A stretch of 64,000 bases of DNA from JAEUOS01 sp031423955 (GCA_031423955.1 JANPGJ010000036.1:12581-76580); one strand, 5' to 3'; shown: positions 43,209 through 52,054, counted from the first letter of the stretch. Numbers and translations: made by a program. The notes: generated by a model from the letters alone, not told the origin.

Positions 43209-44786
43209 TCACCGGGATTGCAGGTCATTGCGGATACCGCCGGCAGTCCGGATCAGGGGTTTGCCGTCGCGCAGGCGCTTCGGGAGATCATCCAACGCGG
43301 CCAACGCCTTGGCGCGATCCGTATACGCACCGTACAGAACACTGAATCTGCCCGAACCGCGGATGACGGAACTGTAGATGTAGACCTGCTCGATGTCGAC
43401 GCCGGCCGGCAAGCGAGTCAGCCAGGTATTGACTTCAGCCGCGCGCGCCGTGTCGGCAGTCAACAACTGCAGTGTGTAGGTCAAATCCGGTGCCTGCGCC
43501 AACCAGGCTTCGGTGGCGCGTTGGCGGGTTGCCAGCAGGTTGCCGGCGCGGACTTCCTCCACGGTCGATGGGAGGGGAGCAGTCGCCGCCGGTGCCTCGA
43601 CATGGCCCGGCGGCGACGCCGCGCGAGGTCGCGCATTGCCGTCCTTCCCCGCGGCAACCGGGGCCGAGCCCAGGGCTCCCGCGGCCGCCGTCCGCGCCGT
43701 GGCTTCCACCACAGGCGCGACTGCGGGTTGCGTCATGCGCGGCTGCTTTTCGGGGTTCAAACTGGCGATCGCCGCACTCGTCGCCGGTGGCGGCGCCGCC
43801 GCGGTGGGCGCTGCGCTTCTGACGACCGACTCCGGTGCGATCGTTGCCGACAGGGAAGGCGAGCGCTTGATCGTGATGTAAACCGCAAGCAGCGCTGCCG
43901 CGGCGCCGGTGGCGATCAGGCCGGCTGCCGCGATTCCCAGTCCGATCGTGGACAAACCGACACCCTTGGCGCGGCGCAGGCGGGCGAACTCGGAGTCGCC
44001 GATGGCGGCGTTGACATGCCTGGGCAGTATCTCGTAGCCGCCGTCGGCAAATGCGGCCAGGAGAGCCTTGTCGGCGAGAATATTGACGCGCCGCGTCAGG
44101 CCCTCGGAAGCATCGGCGATGCGCCGCACGGCGCCGTCGGAGAAGATGTCCGGACCCTTGTAGCCGGCCAGGCGCATACGGAACATCAAATAGGCGCCGA
44201 TGTCAGAGTGCACCAGCGGCTCCAGCCGGAAACTGTGAACCACGCGCTCCTTGAGCTGGCGCATCTGCGGTGTGCCAAGCACCTCGTCAAGTTCCTGCTG
44301 CCCGAACAGCACGATTTGCAGCAATTTATGGCGTTTCGATTCAAGGTTCGACAGCAGGCGAATCTCTTCCAGGGTCTCGACCGGCATCGCGTGCGCCTCG
44401 TCGATCAACACCACCACGCGGCGCCCTTCCGCATACAGCGCAACCAGTCGATCCTGCAGGCTGCGCATGATCAGTGACGAACGCTCGCCTGCATTGGGCA
44501 CATCGAGGTCGTCGAGGATGGCGAGCATGATCTCGTCGCGGGCAAGCGATGGATTTGCCAGGTAGATGGTTTCGACGTTCGATGGCAGCCGCTCCATCAG
44601 CACCCGGCAAAGCATGGTCTTGCCACTGCCCACTTCACCGGTGACCTTGACGATGCCTTCGTCGTGGGTGATCGCATAGAGCAAGGCCTCGAGCGTGGCG
44701 CCACGATTGGCGCCCTCGAAAAAGAAATCGGTGTGCGGGGTGATGCGGTACGGGGCTTCGGTCAATCCGAAATGGTTGAGATACAT
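43209..44786 (-). CDS. mshM: MshM-like AAA ATPase with C-terminal SPOR domain
   Basis: 525 aa. An ExeA/GspA-type AAA ATPase fills residues 1-265 (starting MYLNHFGLTEAPYRITPHTDFFF; Walker A GEVGSGKTMLCR at 50-61; Walker B VVVLIDEAHAM). A membrane helix (about 270-297) and an Ala/Pro-rich periplasmic linker follow, and the last 90 residues look like a SPOR peptidoglycan-binding domain (YTLQLLTAD...FSVLYGAYTDRAKALAAL). ATPase plus wall-binding module in one chain suggests local remodelling of peptidoglycan for secretin insertion, as ExeA-ExeB does. It starts 4 bp after the regulator gene. Confidence 0.87.
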   Translation of the reverse strand: MYLNHFGLTEAPYRITPHTDFFFEGANRGATLEALLYAITHDEGIVKVTGEVGSGKTMLCRVLMERLPSNVETIYLANPSLARDEIMLAILDDLDVPNAGERSSLIMRSLQDRLVALYAEGRRVVVLIDEAHAMPVETLEEIRLLSNLESKRHKLLQIVLFGQQELDEVLGTPQMRQLKERVVHSFRLEPLVHSDIGAYLMFRMRLAGYKGPDIFSDGAVRRIADASEGLTRRVNILADKALLAAFADGGYEILPRHVNAAIGDSEFARLRRAKGVGLSTIGLGIAAAGLIATGAAAALLAVYITIKRSPSLSATIAPESVVRSAAPTAAAPPPATSAAIASLNPEKQPRMTQPAVAPVVEATARTAAAGALGSAPVAAGKDGNARPRAASPPGHVEAPAATAPLPSTVEEVRAGNLLATRQRATEAWLAQAPDLTYTLQLLTADTARAAEVNTWLTRLPAGVDIEQVYIYSSVIRGSGRFSVLYGAYTDRAKALAALDDLPKRLRDGKPLIRTAGGIRNDLQSR

Positions 44787-44790
44787 GCTT

Positions 44791-46236
44791 CTAGCTCTCG
44801 CGTTCCAGCGCGGCCAAGCGCGAATAGAGGGTGGTTCGATTCAGGCCCAGCAGGCGCGCGGCTTGGCTGACATTGCCGTTGGCAAGTCTCAGGGCGGCGC
44901 TCACGTAGGCGCGCTCCCAATCGTTCAATTTTGCGTCAAGGTCGAAGCCGCGATCCCGCCCGAGTTCTTCGAAGGCGCTGGCGTCGAGGGAATCCGCCGC
45001 CCGTTCTGCCGCCGGCGCCAGCGTGACACCGGAGTCAAGTTCCTGCTCCAGTCCCGCGAGACCCACCGCAGCGCCCGGGTACTTGGTGACCAGCCGAATG
45101 ACGATGTTGCGCAACTCGCGCACGTTGCCGGGAAACGGATAGTCCAGCCAGAGGCGCGAGGCCGGCGCATCGAAGGTGAATTCGCCGGCACCCGCTGCCG
45201 GCGCATACAAACCGCGAAAGTGTTCGAGCAGCAGGCGCTTGTCGTCGCCCAGATCGCGCAGTGCCGGCACCCGAACGCAAAACACTGACAAACGATGGTA
45301 CAGGTCGGTGCGAAATCCTCCCGATTTGGCTTCGCGGCGCAGGTCGCGGTTGGTCGCGGCGACGATGCGCGCCAATGACTTGCGTGGCTGGGTTTCACCG
45401 ACCCTGTTGTATTCGCCATTCTCGAGCACGCGCAGCAGCTTGGCCTGCAACTCCAGTGGCAACTCGCCGATTTCGTCGAGGAACAGCGTACCGCTCTGTG
45501 CTTCCTCGAAATACCCGGCGGTCGCGGTGTTTGCGCCGGTAAACGCGCCTTTGGCGTAGCCGAAAAGCGTCGGCTCCACAAGTGAGGGCGCGATTGCCGC
45601 GCAATTCAGGGCAAGGTAGGCCTTGTCGCGGCGGGCCGACAGCGTGTGCAGCGCCGCTGCCACGATTTCCTTGCCACTACCCGATTCGCCTTCGATCAGG
45701 ACCGGAAACGGCGAATTCGCGTAAAGCCTGATCTGCGTTTTCAGGTTCTGCATTGGCGGCGACTCGCCGATCAGGGCGCCGAGTGCGTCAACCCGACCGG
45801 CAACCGGTTCGGTGACTGCGCTTTCGGCGCCGGCGGCGGCCATGACCTTGCCGAGGATGCGCAACAAATCCGCCGGACGCGTTGGTTTGGCCACGAACTC
45901 GGTGGCGCCGAGGGCGCGCGCATGGCGCGCCGCGGCGTCGCCGGACTGGCCGGAAAGCACGACGATTTTCATCGACGGTGCGCGCGCCAGAAGGCTCGCG
46001 ATCAAGCGATAACCCTCGTCCGGGGCGTGCGGCTTCGGCGGCAGGCCGAGGTCGACCAGCGCCAAATGCAAACGCTGGCCCAGTCCGTCCAGGACCTTGA
46101 TCGCCGCATCGTGGCAGTCGGCACAGGTTACTTCGTAGTATTGGCCGAGCACGATGCCCAGGGTGTCGACAATCAGCGGATCGTCATCGACCAGAAGCAG
46201 GCCGGGCTTTGCCGGCCGGGGCGCCGTGTCGTTCAC
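44791..46236 (-). CDS. sigma-54-dependent response regulator (PrsR-like)
   Basis: 481 aa NtrC-family activator. The receiver domain has DDD at 17-19, the phospho-acceptor Asp62 in LALVDLGLP and Lys in FVAKPTRPADLL. The AAA+ domain has Walker A GESGSGKE (about 181), the sigma-54 contact loop GAFTGA (about 234), Walker B GTLFLDEIGELP and the arginine-finger region. The Fis-type HTH (NVSQAARLLGLNRTTLYSRL) ends the protein. It is ATGA-coupled to the interrupted ABC ATPase and lies 4 bp before mshM, so it should be co-expressed with the pilus operon. The likely sensor is at 28993-30780. Confidence 0.93.
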   Translation of the reverse strand: MNDTAPRPAKPGLLLVDDDPLIVDTLGIVLGQYYEVTCADCHDAAIKVLDGLGQRLHLALVDLGLPPKPHAPDEGYRLIASLLARAPSMKIVVLSGQSGDAAARHARALGATEFVAKPTRPADLLRILGKVMAAAGAESAVTEPVAGRVDALGALIGESPPMQNLKTQIRLYANSPFPVLIEGESGSGKEIVAAALHTLSARRDKAYLALNCAAIAPSLVEPTLFGYAKGAFTGANTATAGYFEEAQSGTLFLDEIGELPLELQAKLLRVLENGEYNRVGETQPRKSLARIVAATNRDLRREAKSGGFRTDLYHRLSVFCVRVPALRDLGDDKRLLLEHFRGLYAPAAGAGEFTFDAPASRLWLDYPFPGNVRELRNIVIRLVTKYPGAAVGLAGLEQELDSGVTLAPAAERAADSLDASAFEELGRDRGFDLDAKLNDWERAYVSAALRLANGNVSQAARLLGLNRTTLYSRLAALERES

Positions 46237-46967
46237 GAGGCGTGCGGACCCGGCGCCGCGATCACACGCAGGAACGCAGTCTCGAGGCCCGCTGCCCCGG
46301 TTTGCGTCCGCAGCGACTCGGGAGTGCCGGCAAAGCGCAGGCTGCCAGCATCCAGGACCGCCATTTCGTCGCAGGTTTCTTCAATATCGGCCAGGGCGTG
46401 CGAGGTGAAGAAAACCGTACGGCCGCGGCGTTTCAGATCGGCCAACAGTTCCTTGACGTGGGCGCGTGCCTTCGGGTCGAGGCCGCTCATCGGTTCATCG
46501 AGGACGATCAGATCGCGGTCGGCAAGAAGGCAACTGGCGAGCCCAAGTTTCTGTGTCATGCCTTTGGAGTAGTCTTTGACCGGTCGGGTGAGTGCCGATT
46601 CCGCAAGGTCAAGCCGTTCGAATATCGCGCGCACCAGCGAATCATTGTACGGATCGCCGCGCAGGCCCGCCATCATGCGTAGAAAATCGCGGCCATTCTG
46701 GTAGTACGGCGGGGAAAATCGCTCCGGCAGAAAAGTCAGGCGCGCGCGCGCGCGATTTTCGATGGCCGGCACGCCGAAAATTTCAATCGAGCCGCCACTT
46801 GCCGAACACAGGTCGAGCATGCACTTCAGGAGAGTGGTCTAGCCGGCGCCATTGACGCCCGCCAAGCCGAACGACAAGCCTTGATCGACCCTGAAATTGA
46901 CCCGTTCAAGTGCGTGAGCCGCGCCAAAACGCTTGCTGACATCGATGAAATTCAGCGCAGCGGTCAC
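46233..46967 (-). pseudogene. ABC transporter ATP-binding protein interrupted by an amber codon at the Walker A lysine
   Basis: From a GTG at 46967 the frame reads an ABC ATPase N-terminus (LNFIDVSKRFGAAHALERVNFRV) up to LAGVNGAG. Then TAG (46839-46841) stands exactly where the invariant Lys of GxNGAGKTTLL belongs, and the same frame continues with TTLLKCMLDL, the signature YSKGMTQKLGLASCLL, Walker B LIVLDEPMSGLDP and the H-loop SHALADIEE to a stop overlapping the regulator ATG. No frame shift is needed; one A-to-T change from AAG explains it. Reinitiation at the ATG at 46820 would give a 195-aa protein without a P-loop. It is either a recent null allele or a sequencing/assembly error. The likely partner permease is at 28027-28857. 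Confidence 0.85.
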
Positions 46968-47100
46968 GTGTGGCGGGCGTCGGGCCGTGGTTGTGTTGCT
47001 TGCACTATAGCGCACGTCGAGTGGCCGCCCGAATTGCGACGCCAACAGTACCCGCTCCTGCTAAACTGCCCGATTGCCTACGCTGTCGACTCATCCCTAC

Positions 47101-47925
47101 GTGCCTTCGCCATTGCCTTTCGTTACCATCAAGGGCGCCTCCTTCGCATATCCCAATTTGTCCGGGGCGCCCACCCGCCAAATCCTTTCCGGCCTTGATC
47201 TTGAAGTCAAGCGCGGCCAGCTGGTGGCGTTGATGGGGGGCTCTGGCTCCGGCAAGACCACCGTGTTGCGCATGCTCGGTGGTCAGGTGCGCCCGCAGGC
47301 GGGCACAGTGATGGTGGATGGTCAGGATGTGCATGCGCAGGACCTCAAGGGGCTGTATGCGTTGCGCCGGCGAATGGGCATGTTGTTCCAGTTCGGCGCC
47401 TTGTTCACCGACATGAGTGTGTTTGACAACGTCGCATTTCCACTGCGCGAGCACACCGGTTTGCCGGAAGCGGCGATTCGCGACATGGTGCTGATGAAAC
47501 TCAATGCGGTCGGACTGCGTGGTGCGCACGCCCTGATGCCGTCGGAAATCTCGGGTGGCATGTCGCGCCGGGTGGCACTGGCACGCGCGATCGCGCTCGA
47601 CCCGCAGCTGATCATGTACGACGAACCGTTTGCCGGGCTCGATCCGATTTCCCTGGGCATCACGGCGAACCTGATCCGCAGCCTCAACGATGCGCTTGGT
47701 GCGGCATCAATCGTGGTGACGCACGATGTACATGAGTCGCTGGCGATCGTCGACTACGTCTATTTTCTGGCCGAGGGGAGGATAGTCGCGCGCGGCACGC
47801 CCGCCGAGATTCGCGCATCCGACCTGCCCTACGTGAAGCAATTCATTGCCGGCAGCCCCGAAGGTCCGGTTCGTTTTCACTATCCGGCACCCGATTACGC
47901 CAGCGACCTGGGGTTGTCGAAATGA
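47101..47925 (+). CDS. mlaF: phospholipid transport ATP-binding protein MlaF
   Basis: 274 aa from a GTG at 47101; an in-frame TTG at 47074 would add nine residues. It has Walker A GGSGSGKTTVLRML, the Q-loop LFQFGALFTDMSVFDN typical of MlaF/Ttg2A, signature ISGGMSRRVALARA and Walker B LIMYDEPFAGLDP. With MlaE, MlaD and MlaB it forms the inner-membrane machine that maintains outer-membrane lipid asymmetry. The stop overlaps the mlaE ATG by 4 bp. Confidence 0.95.
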   Translation: MPSPLPFVTIKGASFAYPNLSGAPTRQILSGLDLEVKRGQLVALMGGSGSGKTTVLRMLGGQVRPQAGTVMVDGQDVHAQDLKGLYALRRRMGMLFQFGALFTDMSVFDNVAFPLREHTGLPEAAIRDMVLMKLNAVGLRGAHALMPSEISGGMSRRVALARAIALDPQLIMYDEPFAGLDPISLGITANLIRSLNDALGAASIVVTHDVHESLAIVDYVYFLAEGRIVARGTPAEIRASDLPYVKQFIAGSPEGPVRFHYPAPDYASDLGLSK

Positions 47926-48704
47926 TCGAATCGGTTCGTGGTTTCGGTCACATGATCACCGAGGTGATCGCCAAGCTTGGTTATGCGACCCGCCTGTTCC
48001 TGGCGATGCTCGCGGCCTCGGGGCCGGCGTTCCGGCGTTTTCGTCTGACCGTGGCGCAGATCCATTTCATCGGGAATTATTCCCTGATCATCATCGTGGT
48101 CTCCGGCCTGTTCGTGGGTTTCGTGCTGGGTTTGCAGGGCTACAATACGCTGCAAAGATACGGTTCCGAACAGGCGCTGGGCCTGTTGGTGGCGCTGTCC
48201 CTGGTGCGTGAACTCGGGCCGGTGATCACCGCGCTTCTGTTCGCCGGTCGCGCCGGCACCTCGATCACCGCCGAGATCGGTTTGATGAAGGCCGGTGAGC
48301 AACTATCGGCGATGGAGATGATGGCAGTGTCGCCGATCGGCAGGATTCTGGCGCCGCGCTTCTGGGCAGGCGCGATTTCGATGCCGCTTCTGGCGGCAAT
48401 GTTTTCGGCCGTCGGCGTGCTTGGTGGCTATGTGGTGGGTGTGGTGATGATCGGGGTCGACGAAGGTGCTTTCTGGAGCCAGATGCAAAACGGCGTCGAC
48501 TGGGTCGAAGATGTGGGAAACGGCGTTATCAAGAGTCTGGTGTTCGGATTCGCGGTGACCTTCATCGCGGTCTTCGAAGGATATGACGCCCAGCCGACCC
48601 CGGAGGGTGTGGCGCGCGCCACTACCAGGACGGTAGTGACGTCCTCGTTGGCGGTGCTTGCACTTGATTTTATGTTGACCGCGCTGATGTTCTCAGGTGC
48701 TTGA
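47922..48704 (+). CDS. mlaE: phospholipid transport permease MlaE
   Basis: 260 aa with five to six membrane helices. Family motifs LALSLVRELGPVITALLFAGRAGTSITAEIG (about 89-119) and QLSAMEMMAVSPIGRILAPRFWAG are clear. It binds the MlaD hexamer in the inner membrane. It overlaps mlaF by 4 bp and is 11 bp before mlaD. Confidence 0.96.
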   Translation: MIESVRGFGHMITEVIAKLGYATRLFLAMLAASGPAFRRFRLTVAQIHFIGNYSLIIIVVSGLFVGFVLGLQGYNTLQRYGSEQALGLLVALSLVRELGPVITALLFAGRAGTSITAEIGLMKAGEQLSAMEMMAVSPIGRILAPRFWAGAISMPLLAAMFSAVGVLGGYVVGVVMIGVDEGAFWSQMQNGVDWVEDVGNGVIKSLVFGFAVTFIAVFEGYDAQPTPEGVARATTRTVVTSSLAVLALDFMLTALMFSGA

Positions 48705-48715
48705 GGGCGAATGAA

Positions 48716-49198
48716 ATGAACAGGAAACTGACAGATCTTTGGGTCGGCATTTTTGTAATCGCCGGGTTTGCTGCCATGTTGATCCTCGCGCTTAAAGCCG
48801 GAAATCTGGCATCTTTCAACTTTTCCGAAACATATCAAGTGCTTGCGAAATTTGATAACATTGGTGGCCTGAAGGTTCGTGCGCCGGTCAAAAGCGCCGG
48901 CGTAGTGGTCGGGCGGGTCACGAAGGTCGCGTTTGATGATCAGGAGTTTCAGGCGCTGGTCACGCTGTCGATGGACAAGGCGTTTGCGTTTCCCAAGGAT
49001 ACTTCGGCCAAGATCCAGACTTCCGGCCTCTTGGGCGAGCAATACATTGGCTTGTCGCCGGGGGGTGACAGTGCGAAGCTGATGCCGGGTGACAAGATCA
49101 AGGCAACTTCGTCGGCGCTGGTGCTTGAGGATCTGATTGGCAAACTGGTCTTTGACAAGGCGGCCGAAGGCAAGAGTGACAATAAGGACGGGAAATGA
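48716..49198 (+). CDS. mlaD: phospholipid-binding MCE protein MlaD
   Basis: 160 aa from the ATG at 48716. MNRKLTDLWVGIFVIAGFAAMLILAL gives a short tail and a signal anchor, followed by one MCE domain (FDNIGGLKVRAPVKSAGVVVGRVTKV) and the conserved SGLLGEQYIGLSPG. MlaD hexamers form the periplasmic lipid channel. It overlaps mlaA by 4 bp. Confidence 0.95.
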   Translation: MNRKLTDLWVGIFVIAGFAAMLILALKAGNLASFNFSETYQVLAKFDNIGGLKVRAPVKSAGVVVGRVTKVAFDDQEFQALVTLSMDKAFAFPKDTSAKIQTSGLLGEQYIGLSPGGDSAKLMPGDKIKATSSALVLEDLIGKLVFDKAAEGKSDNKDGK

Positions 49199-50064
49199 GT
49201 TTTTTTGCGAAGTGCCGTAATGTTTGCCTGTTCCTGCTGGTGGCGGCGCTCGCTGGCGGTTGCGCCTCTTCCGCCACGCCTGGCGATCCGTTTGAAGGCT
49301 TCAACCGCGCCATGTTCAGCTTCAACGAAGGCGTCGATGATGCGCTCCTCAGGCCGATCGCGTCCGGGTACAAGGCGGTGGTGCCTGAACCGGCACGCGA
49401 TTGCGTGGGCAATGTCTTCTCCAACATCAACGATGTTTTCGTCGGCGTCAACAGCCTCCTGCAAGGGAAGGTGGTTGACGCGGTTTCCGACGCCTGCCGG
49501 GTATTGATCAATACGACCGTCGGCTTGCTCGGTTGTTTCGACGTCGCCAGCAAGGCGGGGCTGGAGAGGCACAATCGCGACTTTGGCCAGACTTTCGGCA
49601 AGTGGGGGTTTGATGCCGGCCCGTATCTTGTATTGCCGATTTTGGGTCCATCGAATATTCGCGAAACCGTCGGTACGCTGATTTACAGCAATCTCGACCC
49701 GGTATGGGCCAATCATGTGCCGACGCGCAACGTCGCGTATACGCTACGGGCGGTCAATCGTCGCGCCGAGCTGCTTAACGCGAGCAATGTTCTTGAAGAA
49801 GCCGCACTGGACAAATATTCGTTTGTCCGTGACGCATACATCCAACGCAGAAAAGGCATGGTTGATGAAGAAGGCGGCGGCAAAAGTGCGATTGTCGCGC
49901 CGCAGACCAAGCTTGTAGTCGAATTGCCGCAGGATATCTGGTTCGATCGGGCCAACCAGCGCGGTGAACGCCAATTGGATGCATCGCGTCATGCGCCGGC
50001 GACCAAGCGGCAGGCGATGAAGTCGCCCCCGCTGCGTACGGCGGCCAATGGAATCGGTTTCTAG
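49195..50064 (+). CDS. mlaA: outer-membrane lipoprotein MlaA (VacJ)
   Basis: 289 aa. The lipobox AGGC puts the lipidated Cys near residue 23; the next residue is Ala. The MlaA signature DPFEGFNRAMFSFNEGVDDALLRPIASGY is intact, as are FGQTFGKWGFDAGPYLVLPILGPS and the YSNLDPVW region. MlaA with porins extracts mislocalised phospholipids from the outer leaflet. Its position inside the mlaFED-C-B operon is normal for betaproteobacteria (in E. coli it lies elsewhere). Confidence 0.96.
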   Translation: MSFFAKCRNVCLFLLVAALAGGCASSATPGDPFEGFNRAMFSFNEGVDDALLRPIASGYKAVVPEPARDCVGNVFSNINDVFVGVNSLLQGKVVDAVSDACRVLINTTVGLLGCFDVASKAGLERHNRDFGQTFGKWGFDAGPYLVLPILGPSNIRETVGTLIYSNLDPVWANHVPTRNVAYTLRAVNRRAELLNASNVLEEAALDKYSFVRDAYIQRRKGMVDEEGGGKSAIVAPQTKLVVELPQDIWFDRANQRGERQLDASRHAPATKRQAMKSPPLRTAANGIGF

Positions 50065-50085
50065 GCGCTTGTGACCGGGATACGA

Positions 50086-50721
50086 ATGAGAATGCTCAGA
50101 ATTCTTGCAACTCTGGCGGCGGCGCTGGCCCTGGCGTTTGCAGGTGTGGCGGCGTGGGCGCAAGACGCGCCGGACGCCATCATCAAGCGCGCGGTCGACG
50201 AAGTGACAACGGCGATCAAGGCCGATCGCGAGATTCAGGCCGGCAACCGGCACAAGATAAATCAGCTGGTCGATACCAAGATCGTGCCGTACGTCAACTT
50301 TCAGCGGATGACGCAATCGGCGGTCGGCCGCCACTGGTCACGTGCGTCTGCCGAGCAGCAGCAGGCGCTGACGCGTGAGTTCAAGGGCTTGCTGACAAAC
50401 ACCTATGCTGGCGCGTTCTCGACCTACAAGAGCGATACGGTGATTGAATACAAGCCATTCCGCCTGCAGCCCGGTGAAGGCGATGCGGTGGTGCGCTCAC
50501 TGGTCAAGCCTGGTGGCAGTGGCGAACCGATCCAGCTTGATTACTACCTCGAACGTTTCGACGGCGCCTGGAAAGTGGTCGATCTGAACGTCCTCGGTGC
50601 TCGACTGGTGGAAACCTACAAGAACCAGTTCAACTCGGAGATCGCGGCCAATGGCATCGACGGCCTGATCAAGGCGCTTGCGAGCAAGAATAAAACCATC
50701 GAAGCGAGAAGCAAGTCGTAG
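50086..50721 (+). CDS. mlaC: periplasmic phospholipid carrier MlaC
   Basis: 211 aa from the ATG at 50086, preceded by GGGA; a GTG five codons earlier has no site. A signal peptide (ILATLAAALALAFAGVAAWA) precedes the MlaC/Ttg2D fold with VDTKIVPYVNFQRMTQSAVGRHW and the WKVVDLNVLGARLVETYKNQF tail typical of the family. It shuttles phospholipid between MlaA and MlaFEDB. Confidence 0.95.
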   Translation: MRMLRILATLAAALALAFAGVAAWAQDAPDAIIKRAVDEVTTAIKADREIQAGNRHKINQLVDTKIVPYVNFQRMTQSAVGRHWSRASAEQQQALTREFKGLLTNTYAGAFSTYKSDTVIEYKPFRLQPGEGDAVVRSLVKPGGSGEPIQLDYYLERFDGAWKVVDLNVLGARLVETYKNQFNSEIAANGIDGLIKALASKNKTIEARSKS

Positions 50722-50806
50722 GGTCGCAGCTTCATCCTTTCGGGGTGTCAGGCTGCGGTGTCGGCAGCCAGTGCGACCTGCGTGCCGCTTCTGCACAGGA
50801 CAACGA

Positions 50807-51067
50807 ATGCCGTTTTGCCTTCCCGCCAGGGTTTTGATGGCTGATGCCCCTGGATTGCTTGCGCAGGGATCTCTCGCGCTGCGTGGTGGCGAGACAATTT
50901 TCGATCTCGGCGCTGTTATCGAGTGTGATTCGAGCCTGCTGGCATGTCTGAATGAATGGCGCCGCACGGCGGCCGGCAGCGGCGGCGTGATCCAGGCGAT
51001 CAATGCGCCGGATGCGCTCAGACGGATCGCACGCCTCTACGGGGTAGAAGCGCTGACCCTTGGTTGA
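50807..51067 (+). CDS. mlaB: STAS-domain protein MlaB
   Basis: 86 aa from an ATG at 50807 with GGAC upstream. The ATG at 50837 has a better site (AGGG) but would remove the first STAS strand, FCLPARVLMADAPGLL. The core TIFDLGAVIECDSSLLACLNEWRR holds the conserved DSS of STAS proteins (Thr/Ser-type regulatory site), and NAPDALRRIARLYGVEAL ends the domain. MlaB binds MlaF and activates the transporter. Confidence 0.87.
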   Translation: MPFCLPARVLMADAPGLLAQGSLALRGGETIFDLGAVIECDSSLLACLNEWRRTAAGSGGVIQAINAPDALRRIARLYGVEALTLG

Positions 51068-51151
51068 GCTTGCCGTCGTGTTGCCGGCCTCGTGCGCGGC
51101 GCCGATGAGCGCAATGAACCAGAGCCTGGCCGGGATAGCGATTCCACATCC

Positions 51152-52054
51152 ATGAAATACGCGATTGCAGCGAGCGCTGTGCGCAAGCGATTTGGTGCCC
51201 TCGTTGCCTTGGACGCGGTTGACCTCGCGGTGGAGGAGGGCGAGTTTTTCGGCTTGCTCGGCCCGAACGGTGCCGGCAAGACGACCCTGATCTCCATCAT
51301 CGCAGGCCTGACGCGGGCCGACAGTGGACGGGTGGCCGTGATGGGCCATGACGTTGTCACCGACTATCGCCTTGCGCGCTCCAATCTCGGGGTAGTGCCG
51401 CAGGAACTGGTGTTCGACCCGTTTTTCACTGTTCGCGAGACGCTGCGTTTCCAATCCGGTTACTACGGATTGCATGCGAATGGCGAATGGATTGACGAGA
51501 TTCTGGACAATCTTGGTTTGACCGACAAGGCGAATGCAAACATGCGCAGCCTGTCGGGCGGCATGAAGCGCCGGGTGCTGGTGGCGCAAGCCCTGGTGCA
51601 TCGCCCGCCGGTGATCGTGCTTGACGAACCTACCGCGGGCGTTGACGTGGAATTGCGGCAGACCTTGTGGAAATTCGTTGCCCGCTTGAATCGAGATGGG
51701 CACACCATCGTCCTGACCACGCATTACCTAGAAGAGGCCGAGACCCTGTGCGGGCGGGTGGCGATGCTCAAGGGCGGACGGGTGGTCGCGCTGGACCGTA
51801 CCTCGGAATTGCTCAAGCGGCATGCCAGCGCTTACCTGAGATTGAAGGTCAGCGGCGCCTTGCCGGCGGCAGTGCGCGCTCTTGTGCCAACCGAATCCGC
51901 AGGAGTCTTTCGCTTCAAACTGCGCGATTTTGACGGCGTCGAAGCCGTACTGGCCGAGGTGCGGGCGGCCGGCTTGCATATCGAGGAACTGGCGATTGAA
52001 ACGCCGGATCTAGAAGATGTGTTCGTCCAGGTGATGGCGGAGCAGTCGGCATGA
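51152..52054 (+). CDS. ABC transporter ATP-binding protein (YadG-like)
   Basis: 300 aa from the ATG at 51152. Walker A GPNGAGKTTLISIIAG, Q-loop GVVPQELVFDPFF, signature LSGGMKRRVLVAQAL, Walker B VIVLDEPTAGVD and H-loop TTHYLEEAE are complete. A C-terminal regulatory extension of about 80 residues follows. The gene pairs with the permease just downstream (YadGH-type exporter). The usual place is right after mlaB and before ibaG-murA; the substrate is not known. Confidence 0.93.
   Translation: MKYAIAASAVRKRFGALVALDAVDLAVEEGEFFGLLGPNGAGKTTLISIIAGLTRADSGRVAVMGHDVVTDYRLARSNLGVVPQELVFDPFFTVRETLRFQSGYYGLHANGEWIDEILDNLGLTDKANANMRSLSGGMKRRVLVAQALVHRPPVIVLDEPTAGVDVELRQTLWKFVARLNRDGHTIVLTTHYLEEAETLCGRVAMLKGGRVVALDRTSELLKRHASAYLRLKVSGALPAAVRALVPTESAGVFRFKLRDFDGVEAVLAEVRAAGLHIEELAIETPDLEDVFVQVMAEQSA

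Noticed and set aside
46741..46754. (CG)7 run in the ABC ATPase gene as a frameshift site
   Set aside because: The reading frame is continuous and conserved on both sides; the gene's only lesion is the amber codon about 85 bp away.
46839..46841. Readthrough of the Walker A TAG as pyrrolysine or by a reassigned amber codon
   Set aside because: TAG ends many intact genes in this window (kdsD, the AsmA gene, the antiporter, mlaA, hisB, hisH), and no tRNA or synthetase for pyrrolysine is visible here. A point mutation or base-call error is simpler.
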